From assembly GCA_900319695.1 (NCBI GenBank), contig ONPN01000017.1:1-64000 (forward strand): a stretch of DNA of 64,000 nucleotides. Reading direction: 5' to 3'. Under the pieces are notes generated by a model that was not told the origin of the DNA, ran no database searches, and saw only the letters and a program-made list of their open reading frames with translations. Positions 19,746-30,000 of this stretch are shown piece by piece. Every line of letters begins with the position of its first letter. Position 1 is the stretch's first letter. Position numbers and translations under genes: made by a program. This DNA is from an uncultured Eubacteriales bacterium (lineage in GTDB: Bacteria; Bacillota; Clostridia; Oscillospirales; Oscillospiraceae).

Positions 19746-19882
19746 GTAGGGGCGACCCTTGCGGTCGCCCGGCGGCAGAACCATACGTGAAGATAAAACG
19801 CACGGCGAATTCGCAGCTTTGTACGAATTCACCGTGCGTTTGCCTGTGCCTGCACACGGGCGACCACAAGGGTCGCCCCTAC
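19746..19882. repeat. GTAGGGGCG-family palindromic repeat, copy E
   Basis: 137 bp. The ends are GTAGGGGCGACCCTTGCGG and CACAAGGGTCGCCCCTAC. The centre carries a second inverted pair, AACGCACGGCGAATTCGCAG versus GTACGAATTCACCGTGCGTT, which is also found in copy F. Confidence 0.8.
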
Positions 19883-19890
19883 AATCTCAT

Positions 19891-20008
19891 ACTGTTTTTC
19901 GTTAAAACAGCTCGTTTTAACGAAAAGGCATCGCGCAAGGCGCGCTGCCAGTTTTGTGCCCTCGGGCACAAAACACGTCTCATAGGTTTTATGGGAGACC
20001 AGTATTAA
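19891..20008. repeat. Hairpin repeat with TTTTGTGCCC-GGGCACAAAA and GTTTTATGGGAGACC
   Basis: Contains CGTTAAAACAG/CTCGTTTTAACG, a CGCGCAAGGCGCG hairpin, TTTTGTGCCCTCGGGCACAAAA and GTTTTATGGGAGACCAGTAT. The last two modules recur in reverse order of strand at 40509-40606. No gene between 19719 and 20055. Confidence 0.7.
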
Positions 20009-20055
20009 TTTCATCATTTTTGAATACATTTTTCTCTGATCTCTCCTGTCAAAGT

Positions 20056-20334
20056 TCAGTCCTCATAAAAAGATTGCTGACTGTAAGCCGCCCATTTCTG
20101 ATACATTTCTTTATAATTCTGCTTGATAAACGCCTGTATTCGTCCGATTTCCTTATCATTCAATATGCCTCGATGCTGTAAAACCGCGTCGCCGTTACTC
20201 TTCACAAAAAATTTTGCCGACCCGGCTTCCGTGAGTCTGCTGTCACTGGCATGGACGTGCATACATTCAACAACACAAAAGGATGTAAAATAGAGGTAAT
20301 AACCGGCGATTTTAAATTCGTAATACTTAGGCAT
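20056..20334 (-). CDS. DUF4160-like small protein
   Basis: 92 residues. It shows the DUF4160 pattern: an aromatic strand YYLYFTSFCVVECMHVHASD with the His-x-His segment, a short acidic/Gly turn and a helical C-terminus. DUF4160 proteins commonly sit in small gene pairs that have been proposed as toxin-antitoxin-like; none of this is shown here. The start at 20334 overlaps the end of the preceding gene by 8 nt. It is the last gene of a three-gene overlapping unit whose base composition is visibly AT-richer than neighbouring genes. Confidence 0.65.
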   Translation of the reverse strand: MPKYYEFKIAGYYLYFTSFCVVECMHVHASDSRLTEAGSAKFFVKSNGDAVLQHRGILNDKEIGRIQAFIKQNYKEMYQKWAAYSQQSFYED

Positions 20335-20563
20335 CCCCGTCCTCCAAAAAACGTCGATTGCTTTGGAAGTAATCCAGGACTATGGTCAATTCTATATCGT
20401 CCATGCTTGTCTCCAACACTTCCCCATCTTTGGAAAGGACAGCCGCGCGGTCTAATCTGTTCAGGTTCAATACCCGGTATCCTCCGTTCCATGCAGTAAA
20501 CGCATACCCGTTTACAATCATATCGGCGGCGTCCGCCATGGCTGCGATGTTATTCATGCGCAA
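20327..20563 (-). CDS. Uncharacterised small acidic protein of the three-gene cassette
   Basis: 78 residues from a TTG start at 20563, which has GGGAG six bases upstream; an ATG at 20557 is the alternative. Sequence features are an N-terminal ADAADMIVNGY segment, a short beta-rich centre (YRVLNLN, AAVLSKDGEVLE) and an acidic C-terminus DDIELTIVLDYFQSNRRFLED. It overlaps both neighbours, so the three proteins are likely made in fixed ratio. Family not recognised with certainty. Confidence 0.6.
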   Translation of the reverse strand: MRMNNIAAMADAADMIVNGYAFTAWNGGYRVLNLNRLDRAAVLSKDGEVLETSMDDIELTIVLDYFQSNRRFLEDGDA

Positions 20564-20831
20564 GTTTCACTCCCTTGATCGGCTTCAAAAACTCGTCCGG
20601 ATCAAAATACAACGCCTCGAGGATCGGAACCATGTCGATATACTCTTCCTCATCCGCCTGCTGATGTGCGTATTTTGCGTCAACGATCAGGTATCCGTGA
20701 TCCCAATGTTTTATCCGTGTATACCGCTCCAGGGAATAAGGCGCCTTAAATCGAATCCTTTGCCGGCCAAATTGGAACACAGAGAATCCATCGGCATTTC
20801 CGAGCGTTGCTAAGCCGTATTCTGTCGACAT
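20550..20831 (-). CDS. Uncharacterised protein, first gene of the three-gene cassette
   Basis: 93 residues. The start at 20831 is preceded by AATGGAGGACAGC. It has a beta-rich core (FSVFQFGRQRIRFK, HGYLIVDAKYAH) and an acidic EEYIDMVPILEALYFDP stretch before a basic tail. Its end overlaps the next gene by 14 nt. A strong promoter precedes it. Together with 20327-20563 and 20056-20334 it forms a compact transferable-looking unit between repeats and rpsU. Function unknown. Confidence 0.6.
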   Translation of the reverse strand: MSTEYGLATLGNADGFSVFQFGRQRIRFKAPYSLERYTRIKHWDHGYLIVDAKYAHQQADEEEYIDMVPILEALYFDPDEFLKPIKGVKLAHE

Positions 20832-20917
20832 CTGTGCTGTCCTCCATTCTTTAAATCGCTTACATGAGCCTTGGAAGCCCTCGTCTCCCGGCGGGGCAAG
20901 CTCACTTCCCGATAAAC

Positions 20918-20946
20918 AGTATAGCGCAGTTCAAGAGGAATATCAA
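20918..20946 (-). promoter_or_regulatory. Promoter of the three-gene cassette
   Basis: TTGATA (20946-20941), 17-bp spacer, TATACT (20923-20918) on the minus strand. Confidence 0.7.
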
Positions 20947-20952
20947 GCAAAG

Positions 20953-20984
20953 AAAAACCACCGGACGAATGTCCGGTGGTTTTA
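20953..20984 (-). terminator. Terminator of rpsU
   Basis: AAAACCACCGGAC-GAAT-GTCCGGTGGTTTT; symmetrical, so it can work in both directions. It ends rpsU transcription before the cassette promoter. Confidence 0.85.
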
Positions 20985-20991
20985 CATGTCA

Positions 20992-21177
20992 TCAATAGAA
21001 GCGCTTGTTCTTGTTCTTGCGGGCGGCCTCGGATTTCTTGCGGCGCTTGACGCTGGGGCTCTGGTAGTACTCCTTCTTGCGAAGATCGGCCAGAACGCCG
21101 GACTTTGCGCAGCTGCGCTTGAATCTCTTCAGAGCGTTGTCCAGAGACTCATTCTCCTTGACGTAAATTTCAGACAT
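20992..21177 (-). CDS. rpsU: 30S ribosomal protein S21
   Basis: 61 residues: [20 protein letters not shown] followed by the basic C-terminal [17 protein letters not shown] typical of S21. The start at 21177 follows GGAGGGAGGGAAATAC. It is transcribed from its own consensus promoter inside the end of leuS and ends at a strong hairpin. Confidence 0.97.
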   Translation of the reverse strand: MSEIYVKENESLDNALKRFKRSCAKSGVLADLRKKEYYQSPSVKRRKKSEAARKNKNKRFY

Positions 21178-21245
21178 GTATTTCCCTCCCTCCAAATACG
21201 CCTTGCGGCGCTTTAAGGGCCAATGAATTGGCTTTTAGCATTGGT

Positions 21246-21274
21246 ATTATAACGGCTCAAGTCCGAAATGTCAA
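21246..21274 (-). promoter_or_regulatory. Consensus promoter of rpsU
   Basis: TTGACA (21274-21269), 17-bp spacer, TATAAT (21251-21246). It overlaps the region just after the leuS stop. A GCCAATTCATTGGC hairpin lies in the leader. Confidence 0.85.
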
Positions 21275-21277
21275 TGA

Positions 21278-23785
21278 TTACTTTGCGGGCTTGAGGATCA
21301 AATTGATGATCTTATTCTTGACGACGATGGTCTTGACGATCTGCATGCCCTCGAGCTGGCGCTGGATCTTCTTGTCGGCACAGGCGGCGTCGATGATGAA
21401 CTGCTCGTCGGCGTCGGCGGGGACGATGATCGTGGAGCGCAGCTTGCCGTTGACCTGGACGGCCATCTCGCGCTCGGCGTCGACGGTCTTGCTCTCGTCA
21501 AACTTCGGCCAGTCCATCTGCATGGCCATTTTGCCGGTCTTCCCGGCAAAGCCGAGCTGCTCCCACATCTCCTCGGCGATGTGCGGGGCAAACGGGGACA
21601 GCAGCATCACGAGGTACTCAAGGTCGCCCTTCGTGCAGCCGTTGGAGTAGAACTCGTTGACCATGGTCATGAGCTGGGCGATGGCGGTGTTCATCTTGAG
21701 GGTGTCGATGTCGTCGCCCACCTTCTTGATGCTCTTGTGGATGATCGGCTCGTTCTTGCGGCTGACGGCCATGTCGTCCTTCGCCAGTTCCATGAGGTTC
21801 CAGCAGCGGTCCAGGAAGCGCTTGGAGCCCTTGACGGCCTCGTCCGACCAGGTGGCGGTCTTCTCAAAGTCGCCGATGAACATGATATACACGCGCATGG
21901 TGTCCGCGCCGTAGGCCTTGACCACGTCGTCGGGGTTGACGACGTTGCCGAGGGACTTGGACATCTTGACGCTGGTGCGCAGGGCCTCATTGCCGTACTT
22001 CTCGATGAGGGCCTGTTTCTCCTCCTCGGTCTCGACGTTGCCGACATAGTGGGGGTTCTTGCCCAGGATCATGCCGTGGGAGGTGCGCTTGGCGTAGGGC
22101 TCTTTGGTGTGGACAACGCCGATGTCGTAGAGGAACTTATGCCAGAAGCGGCTGTAGAGAAGGTGGAGCGTGGTGTGCTCCATGCCGCCGTTATACCAGT
22201 CGACGGGGCCCCAGTAGGTCTCGGCCTCGGAGCTGACCGCCGCCTCGTCGTTGTGCGGGTCCATGTAGCGCAGGTAGTACCAGCAGGAGCCGGCCCAGTT
22301 GGGCATGGTGTCGGTCTCGCGCTTGGCGGGGCCGCCGCAGCAGGGGCAGGTGGTGTTGACCCAGTCGGTCATCTTGCTGAGGGGAGATTCGCCGTCGTCG
22401 GTGGGCTCATAGCTGTCCACCTGGGGCAGAACGAGGGGCAGCTCGCTCTCCGGGATGGGAACCCAGCCGCACTTCTCGCAGTTGACGAGGGGGATCGGCT
22501 CGCCCCAATAGCGCTGACGGGAGAAGACCCAGTCGCGCAGCTTGTAGTTGACCTTCTCCTTGCCCCAGCCCTGCTTGACGGCGTAGTCCTTCATGGCGGG
22601 GATGGCCTCCTTGACGGTCATGCCGTTGAGGAAGCCGGAGTTGACCATGATGGCGTCCTCGTCCTTGGAGACGAAGGCCTCCCTGGTGATGTCGCCGCCC
22701 TTGACCACCTCGATGATGGGCAGGCCGAACTTGGTGGCAAACTCCCAGTCGCGCTGGTCGTGGCCGGGCACGCCCATGACGATGCCGGTGCCGTAGCCCA
22801 TGAGGACGTAGTCGGACACGAACATCGGCACGACGGCGCCGGTGGCGGGGTTGACGACCTCGATGCCCTCGAGGCGGACGCCGGTCTTGTCCTTGTTGAG
22901 CTCGCCGCGCTCAAAGTCGGACTTGCGGGAGGCGGCCTCCTGATAGGCGGCGACCTCGTCCCAGTTCTGAATGCGCTCTCTCCACTTGTTGAGCAACGGG
23001 TGCTCCGGGGAGATGACGACATAGCTCACGCCGAAGAGGGTGTCGGCGCGGGTGGTGTAGACGGTGATGTCGTCGGGGGTGTTGGTCTTGAAGGTGACCT
23101 CGCAGCCGGTGGAGCGGCCGATCCAGTTCTTCTGCTGGACCTTGACGCGCTCGATAAAGTCCAGATCGTCCAGATCGTCGATCAGGCGGTCGGCGTATTT
23201 GGTGATGCGCAGCATCCACTGGCTCTTCTCCTTGCGGATGACGGGAGAGCCGCAGCGCTCGCACACGCCCTCGACGACCTCCTCATTGGCCAGGCCGCAC
23301 TTGCAGCTCGTGCACCAGTTGATGGGCATGGTGGTCTTGTAGGCAAGGCCGTTTTTGAACATCTGCAGGAAGATCCACTGGGTCCACTTGTAGTACTTGG
23401 GGTCGGTCGTATCCACGACGCGGTCCCAGTCGAAGCCGTAGCCGAGCATCTTGAGCTGACGGGTGAAGTTCTCGATGTTCTGCTTCGTGACGATGGAGGG
23501 GTGGATGTGGTTTTTGATGGCGAAGTTCTCGGTCGGCAGGCCGAAGGCGTCAAAGCCGATCGGGTAGAGGACATTGTAGCCCTCCATTCTCTTCTTCCTG
23601 GTGACGATGTCGATGGCGGTGAAGGGGCGCGGGTGGCCGACGTGCAGGCCCGCGGCGGAGGGGTACGGAAATTCGATCAGGCCGTAAAACTTCGGCTTGT
23701 CGCTCCCGGTGACGGCGGCGTAGGGCTTGGTCTCCTCCCAGCGGTCCTGCCACTTTTTCTCGATGGCTGCGAAATCATATCTCAT
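21278..23785 (-). CDS. leuS: Leucyl-tRNA synthetase
   Basis: 835 residues, a class I synthetase that charges tRNA-Leu. The HIGH-equivalent is HVGHPR near residue 48 and KMSKS is [10 protein letters not shown] near residue 606. Between them are the CP1 editing region and Cys pairs (CTSCKCG, CERCG; later CEKCG and CPCCGG) that may bind zinc. The length is normal for bacterial LeuRS. It follows rsfS by 36 nt in the same direction. No T-box leader is visible, which fits its place inside an operon. Confidence 0.98.
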   Translation of the reverse strand: MRYDFAAIEKKWQDRWEETKPYAAVTGSDKPKFYGLIEFPYPSAAGLHVGHPRPFTAIDIVTRKKRMEGYNVLYPIGFDAFGLPTENFAIKNHIHPSIVTKQNIENFTRQLKMLGYGFDWDRVVDTTDPKYYKWTQWIFLQMFKNGLAYKTTMPINWCTSCKCGLANEEVVEGVCERCGSPVIRKEKSQWMLRITKYADRLIDDLDDLDFIERVKVQQKNWIGRSTGCEVTFKTNTPDDITVYTTRADTLFGVSYVVISPEHPLLNKWRERIQNWDEVAAYQEAASRKSDFERGELNKDKTGVRLEGIEVVNPATGAVVPMFVSDYVLMGYGTGIVMGVPGHDQRDWEFATKFGLPIIEVVKGGDITREAFVSKDEDAIMVNSGFLNGMTVKEAIPAMKDYAVKQGWGKEKVNYKLRDWVFSRQRYWGEPIPLVNCEKCGWVPIPESELPLVLPQVDSYEPTDDGESPLSKMTDWVNTTCPCCGGPAKRETDTMPNWAGSCWYYLRYMDPHNDEAAVSSEAETYWGPVDWYNGGMEHTTLHLLYSRFWHKFLYDIGVVHTKEPYAKRTSHGMILGKNPHYVGNVETEEEKQALIEKYGNEALRTSVKMSKSLGNVVNPDDVVKAYGADTMRVYIMFIGDFEKTATWSDEAVKGSKRFLDRCWNLMELAKDDMAVSRKNEPIIHKSIKKVGDDIDTLKMNTAIAQLMTMVNEFYSNGCTKGDLEYLVMLLSPFAPHIAEEMWEQLGFAGKTGKMAMQMDWPKFDESKTVDAEREMAVQVNGKLRSTIIVPADADEQFIIDAACADKKIQRQLEGMQIVKTIVVKNKIINLILKPAK

Positions 23786-23821
23786 GTTGGATTCTCTCCC
23801 TATGATGAAAGTACGGAATTT

Positions 23822-24184
23822 TTACTCGGCGGGAACGAGGGTTTTGGGGTCGACGACGGCGGCGTCGCTCCACAGGCGCTCGAGGTCATAGAACTTTCTG
23901 GCCTCGTCCGTGAAGACGTGGACGATGACGCAGCCGAAGTCCATCAGCACCCAGATGTCCGAGCGCAGGCCCTCGCGCCTCGTGGGGGGCTCCCCGGCCT
24001 CGGAGAGCTGCTTGTCCACCTCGTCCACCAGGGCCTTGATGTGGGTGGAGGAGGTACCGTTGCAGATGACGAAATAGTCGGCGAGCACCGTGTGCTCCGT
24101 GGTTCTGAGGACCTTGACGTCCTTGGCCTTTTTGTCCTCCAAAGCCTTGGCGGCGATGGCGGCGATCTGTTCGGCGTTAAGCAT
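23822..24184 (-). CDS. rsfS: Ribosomal silencing factor RsfS
   Basis: 120 residues. The conserved centre includes DYFVICNGTSSTHIKALVDE and the C-terminal DFGCVIVHVFTDEARKFYDLERLW, which characterise RsfS/Iojap proteins. RsfS binds L14 and blocks 30S-50S joining in starvation. The start at 24184 follows GAAGGAGGAAACATC. Its neighbours nadD-yqeK and leuS are the usual partners in Firmicutes. Confidence 0.96.
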   Translation of the reverse strand: MLNAEQIAAIAAKALEDKKAKDVKVLRTTEHTVLADYFVICNGTSSTHIKALVDEVDKQLSEAGEPPTRREGLRSDIWVLMDFGCVIVHVFTDEARKFYDLERLWSDAAVVDPKTLVPAE

Positions 24185-24268
24185 GATGTTTCCTCCTTCG
24201 TATCGTTTATGTGTTGTCAGCAGCGTATCAGTGGTGCGTTGTTTCCATTAACGTTATCGTTTTACACC

Positions 24269-24379
24269 GTAGGGGAGGCTATCAGCCTCCCGGCGCTGCG
24301 GCGTGCGTTTTCCGCATTCGCTCGGGCGCAGCCGCTGAACGCCGCCTCTCCCGCGCGGGCGGCTGATAGCCGCCCCTAC
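24269..24379. repeat. GTAGGGG-family palindromic repeat, copy G
   Basis: 111 bp: GTAGGGGAGGCTATCAGCCTCC at the left (given as arms GGAGGCT and AGCCTCC) and GGCTGATAGCCGCCCCTAC at the right. A diverged member; the hairpin stems differ from the other copies while the architecture is the same. Confidence 0.7.
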
Positions 24380-24408
24380 GGCGAAACACCGGGTTTATCA
24401 GGGACAAA

Positions 24409-25581
24409 TTATCCCTGCTCGGTCACTTTTTTATACCACTCGCAGGCGTCCAGGGTGTCGTGGAAGACGGGTCTGCCGCGCTCGGTGAGATCGTCGATGC
24501 TCATCTCAAGGCCGAGGCACATGGCCCTGTCCAGATCCTCGAAGCAGAGCGCGCGCAGCTTCTCCACTCCCTCGAAATCGCGGGTAGGCTCGACGTAGTC
24601 GGCGAGGTAGACGATCTTTTCCAGCGTGCTCATGCCGGGTCTGCCGGTGGTGTGCCAGCGGATGGCGGAGCAGATCTCGTCGCTCGCGCCGAAGCGGTCC
24701 CTGGCCAACGCCGCGCCCGTCAGCGCGTGCAGCAGGGCGGGGTTTTCGATCTCGGCGGTTTCCAGCATGATACCATATTTCTTGCACAGTTTCAACTGTT
24801 TCTCTTTGCTCTGCGCCTTGGTCACGTCGTGCAGGATGCCCGCCTCGGCCGCGTCGTCGGGGTCAGCGCCCCAGCGCTCGGCAAGGCGGACGGCGGTGCT
24901 CTCCACGCCCTCGACGTGGGGCACGCGCTCGTCCCGCAGATACGGTCTCACCATCTGCCGCAGCCAGGAGAGCTCAGAGCGCGCGCCGTAGAAGCGCTTG
25001 CGGATGACGCGCTCATAGACCGCGCCCGGCAGCTCCTCCGCGCCCCGGCGACGGCGCAGGCGCTCGCGTATCTCGGTGGAGCTCATGGGCAGCGGGCGGT
25101 GGGAGATCAGCTCCACGCGCGCGCCGCAGTCCGCCTCAAGCTCCGCCTTGAAGCGCCCGATGGCCTCCCGGTCGTCCTCCTCCCGGCTCAGCACCGCGAG
25201 GGTGCAGGCTTCGAGTATCGCCTGCCAGCGGTTCCAGCTCCGAAACGAGAGGAACATGTCGGTGCCCATCACCAGGCAGAGCTCCGCGTCCGGATACTTC
25301 TCGCGCAGGGCGGCCACGGTGTCGGCGGTGTAGCTCTTGCCTTTGCGGCGTATCTCCAGGTCGGAGACCTCAACGCCGGGGATCTCCCCGAAGGCGAGGC
25401 GGCAGAGCTTCAGGCGCTCGGCGGGGCTGGGGCTGTTCGGCTCGAGCTGCTTGTGGGGCGGGGTGTTGGTCGGCATGACGAGCAGGCGGTCGGGCCGCAG
25501 CGCCTCGATCGCCGCGCGGGCGGCCGCGACGTGGCCCAGGTGCGGCGGATTGAAGCTCCCGCCGTAGACGGCGATTCTCAT
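24409..25581 (-). CDS. nadD: NadD-YqeK fusion: nicotinate-nucleotide adenylyltransferase and HD phosphohydrolase
   Basis: 390 residues in one frame. Residues 1-200 are NadD: GGSFNPPHLGH nucleotidyltransferase motif, VMPTNTPPHK and the C-terminal SSTEIRERLR. This makes deamido-NAD from nicotinate mononucleotide. Residues 210-390 are YqeK: HVEGVESTAVRLAERW, GILHDVTKAQS, HALTGAALARDRFG and IVYLADYVEPTRDF, an HD-domain Ap4A hydrolase. In many Firmicutes these are adjacent genes; here no stop or restart separates them. The start at 25581 overlaps the yhbY stop (ATGA). Confidence 0.95.
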   Translation of the reverse strand: MRIAVYGGSFNPPHLGHVAAARAAIEALRPDRLLVMPTNTPPHKQLEPNSPSPAERLKLCRLAFGEIPGVEVSDLEIRRKGKSYTADTVAALREKYPDAELCLVMGTDMFLSFRSWNRWQAILEACTLAVLSREEDDREAIGRFKAELEADCGARVELISHRPLPMSSTEIRERLRRRRGAEELPGAVYERVIRKRFYGARSELSWLRQMVRPYLRDERVPHVEGVESTAVRLAERWGADPDDAAEAGILHDVTKAQSKEKQLKLCKKYGIMLETAEIENPALLHALTGAALARDRFGASDEICSAIRWHTTGRPGMSTLEKIVYLADYVEPTRDFEGVEKLRALCFEDLDRAMCLGLEMSIDDLTERGRPVFHDTLDACEWYKKVTEQG

Positions 25582-25883
25582 TTCTTTTTGTCCTTTACAA
25601 GCTCGATCTTCATATCGTTGGGGTTGCGTTTGAAGAGGACGAACTTGGTGCCGATGACCTGAACGGGGTCGGCCTTGCAGGCTTCGCAGAGGGCGTCGCA
25701 GGCCTCGCGGGCGGTGAGCATGGAGTTTTCCAGCACCTTGCCCTTGACGAGCTCCCGGGCCTTGAGGGCGGCGGACACGGACTCGATCACATTCTCGGTG
25801 ATGCCGCCCTTGCCGATCTGGATGATGGTGTCCTCGTTCATGGCGAGCCCGCGAAGCTGGGCGCGCTGCTTGCTTGTAATCAT
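25578..25883 (-). CDS. yhbY: YhbY-family RNA-binding (CRM domain) protein
   Basis: 101 residues. The CRM fold has the conserved IGKGGITENVIESVSAAL loop and VQVIGTKFVLFKRNP. Members associate with the 50S ribosomal precursor. Start at 25883 chosen because the MITSKQRAQLRGLAM N-terminus matches the family; the ribosome binding site is GAAGGAGAAAGC. The stop overlaps the nadD start by four bases. Confidence 0.94.
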   Translation of the reverse strand: MITSKQRAQLRGLAMNEDTIIQIGKGGITENVIESVSAALKARELVKGKVLENSMLTAREACDALCEACKADPVQVIGTKFVLFKRNPNDMKIELVKDKKK

Positions 25884-25917
25884 ATCTGTAGCTTTCTCCT
25901 TCTTTATCAGCGACTCC

Positions 25918-25989
25918 GTAGGGGCCGATGCCCTCATCGGCCCGCTGTTCATCGGTCGGCAGCGGGTCGATCTGGGGATCGACCCCTAC
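25918..25989. repeat. GTAGGGG-family palindromic repeat, copy H (short)
   Basis: 72 bp: GTAGGGGCCGATGCCCTCATCGGCCC at the left (arms GGCCGATG/CATCGGCC) and GGGTCGATCTGGGGATCGACCCCTAC at the right (arms GGGTCGATC/GATCGACCC). Lies between yhbY and ftsY. Confidence 0.7.
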
Positions 25990-25995
25990 GGCATA

Positions 25996-26901
25996 TCATT
26001 TGAACAGTGCCTCGATGTAGTCCTTGGGGTTGAACGGGATCAGATCGTCGATGCCCTCGCCGACGCCGACGAACTTGACGGGCAGCTTGAGCTGATTGGC
26101 GATGGCGAAGACCACGCCGCCCTTGGCCGTGCCGTCGAGCTTGGTGAGCACGATGCCGGTGAGGCCGGCGGTCTCCAGAAACTGCTCTGCCTGAATGAGG
26201 CCGTTCTGGCCGGTGGTGGCGTCGAGCACCATGAGGGTCTCCACGTCCGCGCCGGGGAGCTCCCGGTCGATGATGCGGCGCATTTTGGAAAGCTCGCTCA
26301 TCAGGTTTGCCTTGTTGTGCAGGCGTCCGGCGGTGTCGATGATGATGACGTCGTGGCCCCTGGCCTTGCCGGCGCAGATGCCGTCATAGACCACGGCGGC
26401 GGGGTCGCTGCCCTCCTCGTGGCGGACGATATCGACGCCCGCGCGGTCGGCCCAGACCTGGAGCTGTTCGGCGGCGGCGGCGCGGAAGGTGTCGCCCGCG
26501 CAGAGCAGGACCTTTTTGCCCTGGGATTTGAGCAGCGCGGCGAGCTTGCCGATGGTGGTGGTCTTGCCGACGCCGTTGACGCCGACCATGAGGATCACGC
26601 TGGGCCGGGTATTCAGCTTGAGGGCCGAATTGCCCGCGTCGAGCTCCTTCTTCAATTCGTCGATCAGCACCTCGCGGGCCTTGTCGCCGCGCCTGATGTT
26701 CTTGTCAAAGCACAGGTAGTGCATGGAGGTGACCACGCGGTCGACCGTATCCACGCCCATGTCCGCCATGATGAGCAGCTCCTCGAGCTCGTCAAAGAAG
26801 TCGTCGTCATCCGGCCGGTAGTTGCGGAAGATCTCCTCGAGGTCTTCCATCTTCACGCGGGTCTTGGTCAGGCCCGAGAAAATCTTATCAAAAAATCCCA
26901 T
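25996..26901 (-). CDS. ftsY: Signal recognition particle receptor FtsY
   Basis: 301 residues. The short N-terminal region [20 protein letters not shown] leads into the four-helix N domain. The G domain carries [13 protein letters not shown] (G1), the [13 protein letters not shown] insertion-box start, DTAGR (G3) and [10 protein letters not shown] (G4 and closing loop). It docks SRP-ribosome complexes at the membrane. The start at 26901 follows AAGGAAGGAGATTTGT; the longer open frame passes through a repeat and is not used. It lies downstream of smc. Confidence 0.97.
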   Translation of the reverse strand: MGFFDKIFSGLTKTRVKMEDLEEIFRNYRPDDDDFFDELEELLIMADMGVDTVDRVVTSMHYLCFDKNIRRGDKAREVLIDELKKELDAGNSALKLNTRPSVILMVGVNGVGKTTTIGKLAALLKSQGKKVLLCAGDTFRAAAAEQLQVWADRAGVDIVRHEEGSDPAAVVYDGICAGKARGHDVIIIDTAGRLHNKANLMSELSKMRRIIDRELPGADVETLMVLDATTGQNGLIQAEQFLETAGLTGIVLTKLDGTAKGGVVFAIANQLKLPVKFVGVGEGIDDLIPFNPKDYIEALFK

Positions 26902-26920
26902 ACAAATCTCCTTCCTTATA

Positions 26921-26975
26921 GGCTCCCTCTCTGAGGGAGCTGTCACCAGTGCGCACACTGGTGACTGAGGGAGTC
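26921..26975. repeat. GGCTCCCTC...GAGGGAG hairpin repeat
   Basis: GGCTCCCTCTCTGAGGGAGC then TGTCACCAGTGCGCACACTG and TGACTGAGGGAG. It includes the 16-nt palindrome CCAGTGCGCACACTGG, which also occurs at 5694-5709. It sits between smc and ftsY. Confidence 0.7.
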
Positions 26976-27013
26976 CCCTCCCCATTTGTACCTTGCTAAA
27001 ACAGAGGGATGCT

Positions 27014-30000
27014 TTACACTTCCACCGTCTTCTGCGCGGTCTCGAGGTCAAGCTCGAGCACCGACGAGACGCCCTTCTCCTGCATGGTCACGCCGTAGAG
27101 CATGTCGGCCTCCTCCATGGTGCCGCGGCGGTGCGTAATGACCAGAAACTGCGTCTTGGCCGACATTTTGCGCATATAGGCCGCGTAGCGGTTGACGTTC
27201 GCGTCGTCCAGGGCGGCTTCGATCTCGTCCATCACGCAAAACGGCGTGGGCCGCACCTTGAGGATGGCGAAGTACAGGGCGATGGCGACGAAGGCCATCT
27301 CGCCACCGGACATCAGGCTGATGTTCGACAGGGCCTTGCCGGGGGGCTGAACCTTGATCTCGATGCCGCAGTTGAGGACGTCGTTCTCGTCCTCGAGGCG
27401 CAGCGCCGCCTTGCCGCCGCCGAAGAGTTCCAAAAAGGTCTCGCGGAAGCGCTCGTCGATCTCCTTGAAGCGCTCGACAAAGACCGCCTCCATCTGGCCG
27501 GTGATGTCCTTGATGATGCCCACGAGCTCGGCCTTGGCCTTGTCCACGTCGTCGCGCTGCTCGGCCAGGAACTCGTAACGGGTGTTGACGCGCTCATATT
27601 CCTCGATGGCGCCGATGTTCGGCGTGCCGAGGGCGTTGATCTTGCTTCTCAGCTCGGAGACGGACTTGCTCGCTTTCGGGATGCTCTCCACCGGCTGGCG
27701 CACGGCCAGGGCCGCGGTATGGCTCAGCTCGTAGTTTTCCCAGAGCTTGTCCAGCAGCTGCTTTTCCTCCATATCGGCGGCGAGCTTCTTCTGCTCGACC
27801 CTTGCAGAGCGGCGCTCCAGATCCAGGATCTCGGCGTTGCGCTGCTGGGCCTCCTTGTCTGCCCGGGTGCGCTTGCCCTCAAGCTCCAGCTTGCTCTTGC
27901 TGATCTCGGCGATCTCTTTACGGATGCTCTCCGCCTTCTCGCGGATGCCGCGCAGCTCCTCTTCCCGCTCGCCGATGCGGCGCTCAAAGTCCGCGATGCG
28001 CTCCCGGAAGGCGTCCAGGGTTTTCTGGCGCTCCATGGTGTCGCCGGTGAGACTTTCGAGCAGGAGCTTCATCTGCGCGCTGCCGGTGAGGGTGGCGCGC
28101 TTTTCCGCCTCGAGGGAGGAGATCTTGCTTCTCAGCTCGCTCTGCTCCTCCTGGCACTGATCGAGCGTCAGGCGCACGGAGGCAAGTTCCGCCTTGGCCC
28201 GCTCAAGCTCCTGCGCGCTCTTTTTCTCGTCCTCGCGCATCTTCTCGCGCTGTGCCCTGAGCTTTTCCAGCTCGTTTGCCCGCGAGAGGATGCCGCTGCC
28301 GCGCACGCTGCTGCCGCCGGTCATGGCGCCGCCGGGGCTTATGAGCTGGCCGTCCAGCGTCACGATGCGCAGGCGGTTTTGGTTATTCTTCGACATGCGG
28401 ATCGCGTCGGGCAGGGCCTCGGCCACGACCGTGCGGCCCAGCAGCTCATTGACGATGCCGCTGTAGCGCGCGTCGCACTGCACAAGCTCCGACGCGACGC
28501 CCACAAAGCCGGGGTCGCGCGCGGGCGGATTGTCCATCACCCGGCCGCGCACGGTGTCCAGGGCGAGGAAGGTGGCGCGCCCGCCGTCGGTTCTCTTGAG
28601 GTATTCGATGGCAGCGCGGCCGTCGTTCATGGTGTCGGTGACGATGTTCTGCGCCGACGCGCCCAGCGCCGTCTCGAGGGCGAGGGCAAACTCGTCATCC
28701 GTGCGGATGAGGTTTGCGACCGGCGCGTGGATGCCCTTGAGGTTTCCGCGCGACGATTCGCGCATGACGCCCTTGACCGCCTTGGAATAGCCCTCAAAGT
28801 CGCGCTGCATATCGTCGAGCATACGGATGCGCGAGTCCATGGTCCGCCCGTCGACCGACAGGCGGTTGACCTTCTCGGTCAGCAGTTCAAGACTGCCCTC
28901 GCGGCTCTTGACCTTCATGCGCGCGCCGTCCAGGGCGTTGCGGTTGCGCATTTCCGCCTCGCGCAGCTCTTCCAGACCGCGGTCCAGCTCGGTGAGCTTG
29001 CCCGCGGCCTGCTCGATGTTGCGGCTGACCTCGCGCACGCGGTTTTCCTGCTCCGCGATGTCATTGAGCATGCGGGCGAGGTTTTCCTCGGTGCTCTTCT
29101 TGTCGGCCTGCAGGACCGCCGCGAAGGATTCACACTTTGCGCCCTCCGCCTCGGCGGCGGACAGGCGCTCGCGGGCCTGGTCGGTCTCGATGTCCTTGCG
29201 CTGCATACGCTCGCGTATGCTCTCGGACGAGGCGTACAGCCCCTCGAGTCCGGCGCGGGCCTTCTCGAGCTCCAGATTGACCTGCTCAAACTCCAGCTGC
29301 ACGGCCTCGTTCTGCTGGCGCACCCGGTCGAGGGAGGCCATCCACAGGGAGATCTCCTGCACGCGCAGCTCGTCGCGCAGGACAAGGTACTGCTTGGCGA
29401 CCTCGGCCTGCTTTTTGAGCGGCCCGACCTGCATCTCCAGCTCCTCGATCTTGTCGTTGAGGCGCAGGAGGTTTTCCTCGGTCTTTTCGAGCTTGCGCTC
29501 GGCCTCCTCCTTGCGGTAGCGGAAGCGGGAGATGCCCGCCGCCTCCTCAAACACGTCGCGCCGGTCGGTGCTGCGGGAGGAGACGATCTCCGCGATGCGG
29601 CCCTGGCCGATGATGGAGTAGCCGTCGCGCCCGAGACCCGTGTCCATGAGCAGGGCGTTGATGTCCTTGAGGCGCACGGCCTCCTTGTTGATGAAGTACT
29701 CGCTCTCCCCGCTGCGGTAGTAGCGGCGGGTCAGCATGATCTCGCTCTGGTCGGAGTCGAAGATGTGGGCGGAGTTGTCGATGATGAGCGAGACCTGCGC
29801 GTAGCCCAGGGCCCCGCGCTTCTCGGTGCCGCCGAAGATGACGTCCTCCATCTTGCTGCCGCGCAGGGCCTTGGAGCGCTGCTCGCCCATGACCCAGAGG
29901 ATGGCGTCGGAGATATTCGATTTTCCGGAGCCGTTCGGCCCCACAATGGCGGTGATGTCCTTTTCAAAGCTCAGGCGCGTCTTGTCCGCAAAGGACTTGA

